From Clostridium sp. Cult3 (GTDB lineage: Bacteria > Bacillota > Clostridia > Tissierellales > Tepidimicrobiaceae): a stretch of DNA of 64,000 bases. The position numbers and the translations under genes are program-made. Shown piece by piece: positions 36,401-45,260 of this stretch (its first letter is position 1; each line of letters starts with the position of its first letter). The stretch covers positions 1-64,000 of the forward strand of contig NZ_PPXY01000019.1 of assembly GCF_021655115.1 (NCBI RefSeq), written 5' to 3'. The notes under the pieces were generated by a model. That model had not been told where the DNA came from. It made no database searches and worked only from the letters and a program-made list of their open reading frames with translations.

Positions 36401-37711
36401 ACTATCAATTACTCCATCATGGGTTTTCATACACTTCATGTCCTGACCACCGATATCTAGTATGAAATCTACCTCCGGTTGGAAGAATTGTGCTGCTTTG
36501 TAATGGGCCATGGTCTCTACTTCTCCCTCGTCTATGTTTAAAGCAGCTTGGATAAACTCCTCCCCATATCCGGTAACTGTGGAATAGGTGATTTTTTGTC
36601 CTTCCGGAAGTTTCTGATATATTTCTTTTAATATATCTATGGTCAGATCTAAAGGTTTACCCTTATTGTTCCCATAGTACGTATAAAGAATATTGTTGTC
36701 TTCATCAATAAGGATGGCCTTAGTAGTAGTAGAACCAGCATCAATTCCCAGATAGCATCTACCACTATGGTTTTTAATATCCTTGTACGCCATCTTATGG
36801 GTTTCATGATCCTTTCTAAATTGTTCCAATTCTTCTTCGTCTTTAAATAGGGGCCTTATCTTTCGAATTTCCGATTCTATAGGCCCTGTTGATTCTATGG
36901 CTCTATTTTTCAATTCTTCAAAGCTTATTGCCCTTTCTTCTGTTGAAGAAACTGCTGCACCTATAGCAACAAACAATTGAGAATTCTCAGGAAATATTAT
37001 TTCATCCTCCTTTAATTCCAATGTTTCTACATATCTATCTCTCAACTCTGGTAAAAAATGAAGAGGCCCCCCTAAAAAGGCTACTCTGCCTTTTATAGGT
37101 CTACCACAAGCTAAATTAGATATGGTTTGATTAACTACCGATTGAAATACTGATGCTGCTATATCTTCCTTAGATACCCCTTGATTAATTAAGGCTTGAA
37201 TATCGGTCTTAGCAAATACTCCACAACGTGAGGCTATGGAATATATGGCCTTGTGATTTGCAGCTAATTCATTTAATCCTTCTGCATCGGTCTCTATTAG
37301 TGATGCCATCTGATCTATAAATGCACCAGTTCCTCCAGCACATATACTATTCATCCTTTGTTCTACATTACCCTCGAAATAGATGATCTTTGCATCTTCT
37401 CCACCTAATTCGATGACTACATCTGTCTCTGGAATAAATTCTCTAATTCCAGTAGTAGAAGCAACTACTTCTTGTATAAAGGGAATATCTAACCATTTGT
37501 GAACAGAAAGCCCACCAGAGCCTGTAACCATAATGGTTACACTTTCGTTTTTAAACCTTTTATAAGCATCTAGTATTACTTCCTTTACGCTATTTCTCAC
37601 ATCGGAATAGTGTCTTTTATAAGTACTGTATATCATCTCATAGGATGAATTTAGTGCCACTAGCTTAACAGTAGTGGAACCTACGTCTAAACCTAAATGT
37701 ATTCTAGCCAT
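33428..37711 (-). CDS. Giant 2-hydroxyacyl-CoA dehydratase activase/dehydratase-like fusion
   Basis: 1427 residues. Two BadF/BcrA-type ATPase (activator) domains are in tandem: the first begins [10 protein letters not shown] at residue 7, the second [10 protein letters not shown] near 323. Each carries its own pair of Fe-S cysteines (C124 in SICAGGTGA and C163 in [15 protein letters not shown] and GSRCTVF in the second). A CGRCGNNC cluster and a DUF2229 region follow, then a C-terminal dehydratase-subunit-like part. Activators of this family use ATP to push one electron into a dehydratase. The single-chain form is widespread in anaerobes, but its substrate is unknown. No acyl-CoA genes are adjacent. 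The start has no normal Shine-Dalgarno sequence (see the leader hairpin). Confidence 0.85.
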   Translation of the reverse strand: MARIHLGLDVGSTTVKLVALNSSYEMIYSTYKRHYSDVRNSVKEVILDAYKRFKNESVTIMVTGSGGLSVHKWLDIPFIQEVVASTTGIREFIPETDVVIELGGEDAKIIYFEGNVEQRMNSICAGGTGAFIDQMASLIETDAEGLNELAANHKAIYSIASRCGVFAKTDIQALINQGVSKEDIAASVFQSVVNQTISNLACGRPIKGRVAFLGGPLHFLPELRDRYVETLELKEDEIIFPENSQLFVAIGAAVSSTEERAISFEELKNRAIESTGPIESEIRKIRPLFKDEEELEQFRKDHETHKMAYKDIKNHSGRCYLGIDAGSTTTKAILIDEDNNILYTYYGNNKGKPLDLTIDILKEIYQKLPEGQKITYSTVTGYGEEFIQAALNIDEGEVETMAHYKAAQFFQPEVDFILDIGGQDMKCMKTHDGVIDSILLNEACSSGCGSFLETFAHSLNLSVEDFLNEGLLAENPVDLGSRCTVFMNSKVKQAQKEGASIGDIAAGLSYSVIRNAIQKVIKIRDPKDLGENIVVQGGTFYGDAILRSFELVSGRRVVRPDIPGLMGALGAALIAKERYVEGMESSILLKDELDTFSYKTKRANCGRCGNNCLLTINIFSDGKKYITGNRCEKGAGVEKAAKDIPNLFDYKYKRVFDYKSLSEEEAKRGTVGIPRVLNIYENYPFWHTFFTELGFRVVLSSHSNRETYEKGISSIPSETACYPAKISHGHIMELLEKDIKFIFYPSIFYEHREDEETDNHVNCPVVIGYSEVIKHNVEELKDDDVMFLNPFLTFDDKEGLKKRLRDELKPLSVSNREIKKAVDKAWDELMAYKRDMERKGEETLRYMEEEGIRGIVLAGRPYHIDPEINHGIPALITSLGMAVLTEDSVAHLAKPDRPLRVLDQWVYHSRLYRAASFVATQENLELIQLNSFGCGLDAVTTDQVEEILHAYEKIYTVLKIDEVSNLGAAKIRVRSLNAALKERQKRGFKLEKKQEPEERIVFTKEMREKHTILVPQMAPIHFKLLEEALNTCGYHLEFLPSYDPKAIDEGLKYVNNDACYPSIITVGQYIAALKTGKYDLNNVSVLMSQTGGVCRASNYIGFIRKALKDAGFGNVPVIAVSAQGIETNPGFTYSMDMARKGVMAVMYGDLIMRLLYRVRPYEKIKGSANLLAEHWLEKCSTAVRVGDKKEYEDNIYQMVKDFDELEIDEDLVKPRVGIVGEILVKYHPMANNNIVGILEKEGAEAVVSDLTDFLMYCCYNATYKYKYLSKGFLPKIGGDIAIKYMEHYRKPMRKALGKSKRFHEPMTVYELVEEAEKLVSIGNQYGEGWLLTAEMLELIHNGAENIVCVQPFGCLPNHITGKGVIKAVRDEYPQANIVAIDYDPGASEVNQLNRIKLMLSTAHDNVKNRQEKQHKKRTLQKAYNGKR

Positions 37712-37717
37712 GTCTTT

Positions 37718-37730
37718 GCAGCTAAGCTGC
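37718..37730 (-). promoter_or_regulatory. Leader hairpin between a distant Shine-Dalgarno and the activase ATG
   Basis: GCAGC TAA GCTGC forms a small hairpin ending 6 nt before the ATG at 37711. The only GGGGGT is about 24 nt upstream on the other side of the stem. Folding the stem would bring that site to normal distance; this is inference. Confidence 0.35.
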
Positions 37731-37933
37731 TCTACCCCCTTATATTATTCTATATGACTATATTAATCCCTTTACATAATTCTTTAGATTAAGTGAATTA
37801 TAGCATAGTTAATATTAAATTACAAATATTAGAAACAGTTTGTATTATGCTGATATTGTTCAAATCTTTCCATATATTAATACTAAATTTAATTGCCTAT
37901 TAACTATATATATTCTATCATATCTATAAATAA

Positions 37934-37962
37934 TTGGAGAATATTTCGTTTTCATGTATAAT
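37934..37962 (+). promoter_or_regulatory. Promoter of the CPBP protease gene
   Basis: TTGGAG at 37934-37939, a 17-nt spacer, then TATAAT at 37957-37962, located 29 nt before the ATG. Confidence 0.6.
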
Positions 37963-37984
37963 ATTTATATAAAAGTATAAGGAG

Positions 37985-38848
37985 ATGTATATGAACAGTA
38001 AAGGTTTAATAGAAGAAAAGACAATTTATAAGGTCAATTCCTTTTATCTAGGTGTAGTCCTATGGTCTATATTGGTACAATTCTTACCTATTCCTACTAA
38101 TTCTTATCAATATATAGCCCTCTTAATACCTATTGGTATATATTTATTTAAAAATAGGGATGAAGCAGAGAGGATTTTAAAGCCTAATTTATTAAACTTG
38201 AAAAGTGTAATTATTATATTTATTATTTGGTTTTTGATGTTGCCTATTATTATTTCTATAGTAGAACTATATACTAGACTATTCGGAAGCACTTTTCCTG
38301 ATATCATAGCAGAAGATTCCCATCCTAGTTTCATAGGCAATCTATTTTTTACTGCTATCACTCCTGCAATACTCGAGGAAATGTTGATGAGAGGTATTAT
38401 ACTAGATGGTTATAGGCACAAGAGTCGATTTGTTGCTGCTTTGGTTAATGGACTTATGTTTGGTATGCTCCATTTAAACTTTTTTCAGTTTTTCCATACC
38501 TTTGTAGCTGGATTTGTAGCAAGCTATTTGGTATTTGCAACTAACTCCATATATGCCGGAATCATAGTTCACTTTATTAACAATAGCTTTCCCATATTCA
38601 TGGATTACCTATCTCCACCAGAACCTAATGTGGATTATACATCTAATCCTAATCTATTGGCTATTATTATATCTATAACTTTTTCTGTAGCAGCCATATC
38701 CTTTCTTTTAAAGTTATTAGCCAAAATTAACGGGGTGGAATTGAAAAAAGAATACCATATATCCGATGAAAAAATACTAAACAAGCCATTGATTAGAAGC
38801 ATAGTTCTGTTTGTTGGATTTAGCACTATTCTAGTACTTGCACTTTGA
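37985..38848 (+). CDS. CPBP-family intramembrane glutamic protease
   Basis: 287-residue membrane protein with about seven to eight helices. The Abi/CPBP motifs are in order: EEMLMRGIIL (EExxxR), FGMLHLNFFQFFHTF, and a late HFINNSF. Members related to Rce1 cleave membrane substrates or prenylated proteins, and in bacteria some process or give immunity to peptides. No peptide precursor was found nearby. AAGGAG precedes the ATG. Confidence 0.87.
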   Translation: MYMNSKGLIEEKTIYKVNSFYLGVVLWSILVQFLPIPTNSYQYIALLIPIGIYLFKNRDEAERILKPNLLNLKSVIIIFIIWFLMLPIIISIVELYTRLFGSTFPDIIAEDSHPSFIGNLFFTAITPAILEEMLMRGIILDGYRHKSRFVAALVNGLMFGMLHLNFFQFFHTFVAGFVASYLVFATNSIYAGIIVHFINNSFPIFMDYLSPPEPNVDYTSNPNLLAIIISITFSVAAISFLLKLLAKINGVELKKEYHISDEKILNKPLIRSIVLFVGFSTILVLAL

Positions 38849-38891
38849 TAATGTACTAAAATAAAGATAAATATACTCTGAAAATATTCTG

Positions 38892-38920
38892 TTGAATCTA
38901 TAACCATCTGATGTTATAAT
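38892..38920 (+). promoter_or_regulatory. Promoter of tRNA-Val
   Basis: TTGAAT at 38892-38897, a 17-nt spacer, then TATAAT at 38915-38920, 14 nt before the mature tRNA 5' end. Confidence 0.7.
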
Positions 38921-38934
38921 ATAGTTTAGAGTAT

Positions 38935-39012
38935 GGGCGGTTGGTTCAGTTTGGTTAGAGCGCCACGTTGACATCGTGGAGGTCGTTGGTTCGAGTCCAA
39001 TACCGCCCACCA
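38935..39012 (+). tRNA. tRNA-Val (anticodon GAC)
   Basis: A full cloverleaf can be drawn. Acceptor GGGCGGT pairs with ACCGCCC, the anticodon arm CCACG/CGTGG encloses the loop TTGACAT with anticodon GAC, and the T arm GTTGG/CCAAT encloses TTCGAGT. The discriminator base is A at 39009, and CCA is encoded in the DNA at 39010-39012. Own promoter and terminator, so a single-gene unit. Confidence 0.95.
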
Positions 39013-39018
39013 AAATTT

Positions 39019-39048
39019 AAAGGAAAGCCAGAAATTTGGCTTTCCTTT
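39019..39048. terminator. Terminator after tRNA-Val
   Basis: AAAGGAAAGCCA / TGGCTTTCCTTT, a 12-bp stem with a 6-nt loop, followed by TTA on the plus strand. It can also end the convergent LysM transcript. Confidence 0.75.
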
Positions 39049-39055
39049 TACATAT

Positions 39056-39610
39056 CTAGAAACAAAATACTACACATCGTCTAGGTATACATATTATTTG
39101 ACCTACTCGTAGATTGTTTGGATCTATGCCTGGATTGGCATTTATTATCTCTTGAACAGGCACATTAAATCTTTGACTAATAGAAAATAGTGTATCTCCT
39201 GCCCTTATAGTATAATAAAATCCGTTGGGACATGGGGGCATAGGCGGTGCCATCTGAGGTATACATATTACCTGACCTATTTGTAAGTTGTTTGGATCTA
39301 TCCCTGGGTTGGCATTTATTATGGCTTGAACCGATACATTAAACCTCTGACTTAATGCAAAGAGTGTATCTCCAGGCCTTATAGTATATAAAAACCCGTT
39401 GGGACATGGAGGTGTTGGTGCCATTCCTGGTATACATATTATTTGACCTATTTGTAAATTATTTGGATCAATACCTGGGTTTATTGCTATAATTGCTGCT
39501 ACCGTCGTATTAAACCTACGAGCCAATTGAAATAAAGTATCTCCTGACCTAATAGTATAAGCAAAGCTGCCAGCAGGACATCTTTGTTCTATTTCATAGT
39601 TTTCCTTCAT
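39056..39610 (-). CDS. LysM protein with three repeats
   Basis: 184 residues made almost wholly of three LysM domains, each with YTIRxGDTLF, a Q/NPGIDPNNLQIGQIICIP-type end and a CPNGF linker. LysM binds N-acetylglucosamine in peptidoglycan or spore cortex. There is no signal peptide and no enzymatic domain. The ATG at 39610 lies 5 nt after AAAGGTGG; the longer frame would use a GTG inside that site. It is a paralogue of the four-repeat protein upstream. Proteins like this occur in spore coats, so a role at the spore surface is inferred. Confidence 0.85.
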   Translation of the reverse strand: MKENYEIEQRCPAGSFAYTIRSGDTLFQLARRFNTTVAAIIAINPGIDPNNLQIGQIICIPGMAPTPPCPNGFLYTIRPGDTLFALSQRFNVSVQAIINANPGIDPNNLQIGQVICIPQMAPPMPPCPNGFYYTIRAGDTLFSISQRFNVPVQEIINANPGIDPNNLRVGQIICIPRRCVVFCF

Positions 39611-39649
39611 ACTAACCACCTTTCTTTCATATAATTGTCTGCACTATAT

Positions 39650-39656
39650 AATATGC
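39650..39656 (-). promoter_or_regulatory. GCATATT box upstream of the three-LysM gene
   Basis: GCATATT on the minus strand, followed about 15-20 nt later by ATATGAAAGAAAGGTG. The same arrangement is found before the four-LysM gene. GCATATT resembles the -35 element of the sporulation factor sigma-E; the -10 element is less clear. Confidence 0.35.
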
Positions 39657-39694
39657 AAATAAAAGATTAGGTGTTAAAATTTTTCGAAAAGAAA

Positions 39695-39712
39695 AAGGAG
39701 CAATAGCTCCTT
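39695..39712 (-). terminator. Terminator of the four-LysM gene
   Basis: AAGGAGC (39695-39701) with GCTCCTT (39706-39712), followed on the minus strand by a TTTTTCTTTT tract. Confidence 0.7.
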
Positions 39713-39724
39713 ATAAATTCCCTA

Positions 39725-40453
39725 CTAGAAGGTTGGTATACATATTATTTGGCCTATTTGAAGCCTATTAGGATCAATTCCTGGATTGGCCCTAATTATA
39801 GCATCAACACTTACACCAAATTGTTGGCTAATTCCAAAGAAAGTATCTCCTGCCCTTACAGCATAGTAAAATCCATTGGGGCATGGTGGAACTGGTGGCG
39901 TTGGAGTCACTGGTCTTGGTATACATATGGTTTGACCTATTTGAAGCCTATTAGGATCAATTCCTGGATTGGCCCTAATTATCTCATCTACTCCCACATT
40001 AAACTGTTGACTTAATCTGAATAAAGTATCTCCTGCTTTAATAGTATAGAAGAACCCATTAGGACATGATGGCATAGGTGGTACAGCACCTGGTATACAT
40101 ATCCTCTGGCCAATTTGTAGGTTGTTTGGATTGATTCCCGGATTAGCCCTTATTATAGCATCCACGCTAACCCCAAATTGTTGACTAAGTCTAAACAGTG
40201 TATCCCCTGGCCTTATTGTATGGAAAAATCCATTAGGACAACTTGGTTGTGGAGGAGGAGTTGTACCCCTTGGTATACATATTATCTGACCTATTTGCAA
40301 ATTATTTGGATTGATTCCTGGATTTATCCTCATGATGGCTTCTACGGTAGTGTTATTTATACGAGCCAATTGAAACAACGTATCTCCAGATTTTATGGTA
40401 TAAGCAAAGCTTCCTGTAGGACATCTTTGCGTGGTTCCAAGTTTATCTTCCAT
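39725..40453 (-). CDS. LysM protein with four repeats
   Basis: 242 residues with four LysM domains separated by short proline-rich linkers (PVTPTPPVPPCPNGF for example). Each repeat has GDTLF or GDTFF near its start and an IGQ-ICIP end, and is about 55-60 residues long. No signal peptide. ATG at 40453 has AAAGGTG 6 nt upstream, so the longer frame was not used. The repeats are very similar to each other and to those of the downstream gene, which points to duplication within and between genes. Confidence 0.85.
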   Translation of the reverse strand: MEDKLGTTQRCPTGSFAYTIKSGDTLFQLARINNTTVEAIMRINPGINPNNLQIGQIICIPRGTTPPPQPSCPNGFFHTIRPGDTLFRLSQQFGVSVDAIIRANPGINPNNLQIGQRICIPGAVPPMPSCPNGFFYTIKAGDTLFRLSQQFNVGVDEIIRANPGIDPNRLQIGQTICIPRPVTPTPPVPPCPNGFYYAVRAGDTFFGISQQFGVSVDAIIRANPGIDPNRLQIGQIICIPTF

Positions 40454-40491
40454 ATCGATCACCTTTCTTTCATATTTTCTATGCAATACAT

Positions 40492-40498
40492 AATATGC
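40492..40498 (-). promoter_or_regulatory. GCATATT box upstream of the four-LysM gene
   Basis: GCATATT on the minus strand 39 nt before the ATG, followed by ATGTATTGCATAG and then ATATGAAAGAAAGGTG, closely matching the leader of the sister LysM gene. Possible sporulation-sigma -35 element. Confidence 0.35.
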
Positions 40499-40520
40499 TA
40501 GAAAGGCAAAAGCTGTGAAA

Positions 40521-41438
40521 CTATTTATATTTTAATCCCTGATAAGAATTTTTTCTCTTTAATTCCCTATCTATACCTGAGAGAACCCTTAATTTATCCA
40601 AAGACCATCTAGGTTTATACAACAAATCCCTCTTCCCGTCCCCTGTTAACCTATGGATTACCATCTCTCCTGGCAATAGTTCTAAACTATCTACTACTAA
40701 GGATATGTATTCTTCCCTACTAAGCATTGGAAAGGGGCTTTTTAAATAGTACTCATATAAATCCGTTTTCCTCTGTATATATAATAGATGGAATTTAATC
40801 CCCCAGGTATTGGTATTTGCCACGTGCTTAACAGAGTCTAATATATCTTTCTTGGATTCACCAGGCAGTCCAAATATTAGATGGGTAACTACCTTTATAT
40901 TTCTAGCTTTTAGCTCTTCTAAAGCCTTATTATAGGTCTCCAAAGGATATCCTCGTCTAATAAATTTACTGGTCCTTTCATGGATAGTTTGAAGACCTAA
41001 TTCCACCCAAATATAGGTCTTCTCATTTATCTCAGTTAAAAGCTCTAGCACTTCTTCAGATAGACAATCAGCCCTTGTAGCTATAGCTAACCCTATTACT
41101 CCATCCTGAGAAAGGGCTTCATAGTATTTATCCCTCAAATCTTCATAGTAAGAATAAGTATTGGTGAAATTTTGAAAATAGGCAATATACTTATCTGTAT
41201 TCCATTTGTTCGATAAAAGCCTTTTCTGTTCTTCAACTTGATCTTTTATATTTAAAGTTCTAGAGGCTGCAAACTCTCCAGAGCCTTCCTCTCCACAAAA
41301 AATACAACCCCTATGGCCAATAGTTCCATCTCTATTGGGGCAGGTAAATCCTCCATCTAAAGATAATTTCATAACCTTTTGTCCAAATTGTTTTCTCAAT
41401 TCATAATTTAATGTATGGTATCTTTTATCTCCCCACAT
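40521..41438 (-). CDS. TIGR01212-type radical SAM protein (YhcC-like)
   Basis: 305-residue radical SAM enzyme. The cluster-binding cysteines are in CPNRDGTIGHRGCIFCG, which has the long spacing typical of this subfamily rather than plain CxxxCxxC. Later motifs include VELGLQTIHERT and HLIFGLPGESKKDIL. Relatives include E. coli YhcC, whose reaction is not firmly known. AAGGATG precedes the ATG. Single gene. Confidence 0.88.
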   Translation of the reverse strand: MWGDKRYHTLNYELRKQFGQKVMKLSLDGGFTCPNRDGTIGHRGCIFCGEEGSGEFAASRTLNIKDQVEEQKRLLSNKWNTDKYIAYFQNFTNTYSYYEDLRDKYYEALSQDGVIGLAIATRADCLSEEVLELLTEINEKTYIWVELGLQTIHERTSKFIRRGYPLETYNKALEELKARNIKVVTHLIFGLPGESKKDILDSVKHVANTNTWGIKFHLLYIQRKTDLYEYYLKSPFPMLSREEYISLVVDSLELLPGEMVIHRLTGDGKRDLLYKPRWSLDKLRVLSGIDRELKRKNSYQGLKYK

Positions 41439-41479
41439 ATATAATCATCCTTATCTGTATATACTTACTAGACACAAAA

Positions 41480-42280
41480 TCATATTAAAAAAGATGTAGC
41501 TCTTATTATCTCAAAATAGTCACCAGTTTCAAATAATATACTCTTTGGAGTTTTTTGTATAACACCAGGGTAGAAGGAGTTTTTGTAGGCATTTCCATGA
41601 AAGTTGTACTTTATTTCCAAACTAAATCTTTTGGGAAGTTCTACTTTGTTTTTATTAAAATGTCCCTTCAAAGCCTTCTCCATACCATCTTTTATCAACT
41701 TTACAGATTTATTGGGATGGATACTCGTAGACGCTGCCCCTTCTCCTTCACTTACTGCTACTGTAACTATATTTTGGTTAAACCTCCTTGCCTCCTCACA
41801 TATGCCCTTATCTCCACTTAAAAACACAACAGGGACTCCTAAATAAGTAGCCAAATAAGCATGGAGTAAAAATTCACTTAAATATTCTCCATTCAATTTA
41901 ATATAGTCTATTACGGAGCTATTGATGGTATGGGCTAGTGGATTAGCATTGGAGCCTCCATAAGAATGATATCCTACGAAAGCCACTGCTTCAAAACTTT
42001 CATCTATTCCTTGAATCATCTTGTAGGGATGACCACTCCAACCCCTAATAAGGTTAACATTCTCAGGTAGTTTAGATGGATCTATATTTCTCCCTGAACC
42101 ATGGGCATCCTTTACCAGTATTTCTGTAGCACCTGATACATTAGCTCCTTCACAGGCTGCTGCTACTTCTCTAGTCATCTGTTCTGCAAAATATGGGTAT
42201 TCTCTAGAGGTCTTCCTTGCTTCCTCCCAATTAGCTATACCAGCTACGCCTTCAATATCTGCACTTATATAGACTTTCAT
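41480..42280 (-). CDS. M55-family D-aminopeptidase (DppA-like)
   Basis: 266-residue zinc peptidase. The start MKVYISADIEGVAGI supplies the first metal ligands (D and E), and the conserved ATEILVKDAHGSGRNI and AFVGYHSY supply further metal-binding residues. Family members release D-amino acids from D-Ala-D-Ala-type peptides and often act in wall recycling or sporulation. The ATG at 42280 has AAAGGAG upstream; the longer frame adds 37 unlikely residues that overlap the S41 gene. Confidence 0.87.
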   Translation of the reverse strand: MKVYISADIEGVAGIANWEEARKTSREYPYFAEQMTREVAAACEGANVSGATEILVKDAHGSGRNIDPSKLPENVNLIRGWSGHPYKMIQGIDESFEAVAFVGYHSYGGSNANPLAHTINSSVIDYIKLNGEYLSEFLLHAYLATYLGVPVVFLSGDKGICEEARRFNQNIVTVAVSEGEGAASTSIHPNKSVKLIKDGMEKALKGHFNKNKVELPKRFSLEIKYNFHGNAYKNSFYPGVIQKTPKSILFETGDYFEIIRATSFLI

Positions 42281-42332
42281 ATACAATACACTCCTTTTTT
42301 GATTTTTATTATAATCCCTATGTCCTTGTATT

Positions 42333-43619
42333 TCATCTTTTTTCGTCTTTGATAACTGCTTGAATACACTCATCTTTATTAAAATCTTCATAGAAAGTTG
42401 GATCTACTTGTATATGGGGAATTGTCTTCGTCTCCATATTTATAGTACCATCTCGATTTATTCCTAGTTCTCTACTATATCTAATTGCAAATTTGCTATT
42501 TGGCAAAAAAGTAATTGGAATTAGTTCAAACACTCTATCTCCACCAGTGGGTTCCCCAACTAGTGTAGCAAAACCTGTATCTTTAGCAAAGGAAGCAAAT
42601 TTTTCGGAGGATGAAAAGACATTTCTATCCACTAACAAATATATTTTGCCCTTGAAATCTATATCGTCCCCAGGATTATGGCTAACACCCCATGGATTTA
42701 TGCGGATAGAATAAGTCTTATAAAAATTAAAATCGGTCTTTACTTCTTCTGGAAATTGAGCTAACACTTCTTCATCTAGTTGTTTCATAGTAGTTAAATA
42801 CGAAGCTCTAAATGGATCATATTTATATCTATGACCATCTTTAAAAAAGGCATAATATTCTACACTTAAAGGTTCCTCCGTTAGTAATTTTACGATATTT
42901 TTCCAATAATCGTCTCCCCCTCCACTATTACCTCTTATATCGATAATTAGTTTTTCATAATCTTCTACTTCCTTTAGAAATTCTTTTATCTTAATATAAT
43001 CTTCCTCAGCAGTATCAAAACTAGCCATCTTATTAATTTTCATATATGCTACTTCATCTTCTATTAATGCTTTTGTTTCTAAAACAGGTTCTTTATATAG
43101 TTCAATGCTTTCAATATCACCGTCAAATTGATATCTATACATAACATAGGGACTGGAAAAAGCATCATACCAAGACAAATTTTTAAGAGCATCATTCTGA
43201 GAAAAAAATTGATAATAAGATTTGTAGATCCATTTAAAACCTTCACCATCAAAAATATTTACATGACCATTATGTAAATCACCTAGTATTCTATTCATAG
43301 CCACATAAAATTCTGCATCATTTTTTGTATTTCTAATCAACCTTTTATATTTTCCTTTATTCCCCAGCCAATCTATTCCATATAGTCTTTCATTTACCTT
43401 GAAAAAAGGATAATTCTGTTCTAGAACACCATACAAATACTCAAAATCCTGAAGCTTTTCCCTAGTTGTCAACTTAGCTTCCACTATCCCATAATAAGAT
43501 GCATCTTTTGCAGTTACATGAAACTCATCTTTGCTGTTATAAATTCTTTCTAAGGTAAATACTGATAATATTATTAATAAAATAATAGCAATGAGTCTTC
43601 TTCTTTGTCTTCTAGTCAC
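42333..43619 (-). CDS. S41-family peptidase
   Basis: 428 residues, anchored by one N-terminal helix (about 8-22) and otherwise extracellular. The C-terminal catalytic domain has IDIRGNSGGGDDYW and the nucleophile region VFSSSEKFASFAKDTG, then GEPTGGD. No PDZ domain is visible, so this is the tricorn-core or IRBP-like type rather than a classic CtpA. GTG start with GGGGGG upstream. The D-aminopeptidase gene follows after 52 nt, so both may act on wall peptides. Confidence 0.82.
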   Translation of the reverse strand: MTRRQRRRLIAIILLIILSVFTLERIYNSKDEFHVTAKDASYYGIVEAKLTTREKLQDFEYLYGVLEQNYPFFKVNERLYGIDWLGNKGKYKRLIRNTKNDAEFYVAMNRILGDLHNGHVNIFDGEGFKWIYKSYYQFFSQNDALKNLSWYDAFSSPYVMYRYQFDGDIESIELYKEPVLETKALIEDEVAYMKINKMASFDTAEEDYIKIKEFLKEVEDYEKLIIDIRGNSGGGDDYWKNIVKLLTEEPLSVEYYAFFKDGHRYKYDPFRASYLTTMKQLDEEVLAQFPEEVKTDFNFYKTYSIRINPWGVSHNPGDDIDFKGKIYLLVDRNVFSSSEKFASFAKDTGFATLVGEPTGGDRVFELIPITFLPNSKFAIRYSRELGINRDGTINMETKTIPHIQVDPTFYEDFNKDECIQAVIKDEKR

Positions 43620-43775
43620 TTTTGTCCCCCCTTATTCTTGCTTTTATTATAACCTTTATGGTCTTTTGTTGCATCCTTTTTTATCTATTTAATTCTATCA
43701 GTTTATTAAAATAATTAAAGGTTAGACTCTATTAACTAAACCTAGCCTTCTATATTGGAATCGAGGATCCTTGTA

Positions 43776-43809
43776 ACCCAGATAATTATTTATTATCAAT
43801 TTTCTGGGT
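43776..43809 (+). promoter_or_regulatory. Leader hairpin before the DUF438 gene
   Basis: ACCCAGA (43776-43782) pairs with TCTGGGT (43803-43809) across a 20-nt loop, 36 nt before the ATG. It could be an attenuator or protein site; support is weak. Confidence 0.25.
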
Positions 43810-43845
43810 ATTATATTAGATGAATACTATTAAAGGAGTGAAAAT

Positions 43846-45054
43846 ATGAGTGAACTTATTAATAATAGAGAGCATAGACAGGAAATATTAAAAGAGGTAA
43901 TCCGAGAACTTCATGCTGGCAAAACAGTGGAAGAGGTTAAAGAAAAATTTGCCGAGGCAATAAAGGGAGTGACTCCATCAGAAATATCTTCTCTGGAAAC
44001 TCAGCTAGTAAAGGAAGGGCTACCTATAGAAGAAATCCAGTATCTATGCAATGTCCACGCTGCAGTATTTAAAGGCTCCATAGAGGAGATACATCATCCA
44101 GAAACGGTCCCAGGTCATCCCATATATACTCTAAAGATGGAAAATGAAGCTATAGAAGAATTTATCGAGGAAAATATAAAACCCAATCTAGAAAAGTTTA
44201 AGCAAGAAGATTCTAAAGAAAATATAAACAACCTTCTACAGGATATCAATTTGCTATTCGATATAGATAAACACTATAGTAGAAAAGAAAATTTAATATT
44301 CCCCTATCTAGAAAAATATGGCATCACCGCTCCACCAAAGGTAATGTGGGGGGTAGACGATGATATCCGTGCCTTACTAAAGGAGACTAAATTGAATCTT
44401 ACGGATTATAAGGGGAATAAAAAAGATATAGTAGAAATAATAGAACATGCCCTCCATGAGATCAAGGAGATGATATATAAAGAGGAAAGTATACTATTCC
44501 CTATGGCATTAGAAACTTTAACAGAAGATGAATGGATTAGCATATACAAGGAAAGTGATGAAATTGGCTATGCATTGATAGAGCCAAAAACCCAATGGGA
44601 ACTAAATAGAATAAATATTTCTGACACTGAGGAAAACTTACCAGAAGCAGGTCATGTAAGTTTTGAAACTGGATTTTTAACTCCAGAGGAAATAAGTGAA
44701 ATACTAAATTCTATTCCAGGGGATATGACTTTTATAGATAAAAACGATACTGTAAAATATTTCTCCCAAGGAAAAGAAAGAATCTTTGCCCGAACAAAAG
44801 CAGTTATAGGAAGAAGTGTACAAAATTGTCACCCACCAGCTAGTGTCCATGTAGTAGATAAAATATTGGAAGATTTTAAATCTGGAAAGAAAGATCATGA
44901 AGACTTTTGGATTAAGATGGGGGACTTATACGTCTTGATTAGATATTTTGCTGTAAGGAATAAAGAAGGAGAATATTTAGGAACCTTAGAATTTACACAA
45001 AACATAGCTCCAATCAAAGGGATTGAAGGGGAAAAGAGATTGTTATCAGAATAA
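43846..45054 (+). CDS. DUF438 / hemerythrin / PAS protein
   Basis: 402-residue cytoplasmic sensor-like protein in three parts: DUF438 at about 10-80, a hemerythrin-type HHE domain at about 85-230 with histidines in HHPETVPGHP, DKHYSRKENLIFPYLEKYG and ALHEIKEMIYKEESILFPM, and a PAS-like domain at about 280-390 (MTFIDKNDTVKYFSQ, IGRSVQNCHPPASVH). The HHE domain would bind a di-iron site that reacts with O2 or NO. AAAGGAG precedes the ATG. It converges with the Crp / P-type ATPase operon, a partnership that suggests a shared stress response. Confidence 0.87.
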   Translation: MSELINNREHRQEILKEVIRELHAGKTVEEVKEKFAEAIKGVTPSEISSLETQLVKEGLPIEEIQYLCNVHAAVFKGSIEEIHHPETVPGHPIYTLKMENEAIEEFIEENIKPNLEKFKQEDSKENINNLLQDINLLFDIDKHYSRKENLIFPYLEKYGITAPPKVMWGVDDDIRALLKETKLNLTDYKGNKKDIVEIIEHALHEIKEMIYKEESILFPMALETLTEDEWISIYKESDEIGYALIEPKTQWELNRINISDTEENLPEAGHVSFETGFLTPEEISEILNSIPGDMTFIDKNDTVKYFSQGKERIFARTKAVIGRSVQNCHPPASVHVVDKILEDFKSGKKDHEDFWIKMGDLYVLIRYFAVRNKEGEYLGTLEFTQNIAPIKGIEGEKRLLSE

Positions 45055-45260
45055 GAAACATTCTATAACGGGGTAGGGCAGAAAATATAATATTTCTCGC
45101 CCTTATCCTCTTGATTTGCCCCTTTGCCCCATAATCTATAGATATATTTTGTGAAAGCTATGAGGATTATAGTTTATTATTGGATAATATAATAAATATA
45201 GAAATTACCTATATTCTGTAAAAATCTTTACAATCTATATCCTCACATGTTAAAACCCTA

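Noticed and set aside
38831-39013. Minus-strand 60-residue frame across the tRNA gene, starting MVGGIGLEPTT
   Set aside because: It is the complement of the tRNA-Val gene. Frames of this kind are a well-known false gene call antisense to tRNAs.
39725-40453. Regularly spaced repeats that could suggest a CRISPR array
   Set aside because: The repeats are about 170-190 nt, in frame, and translate to LysM domains.
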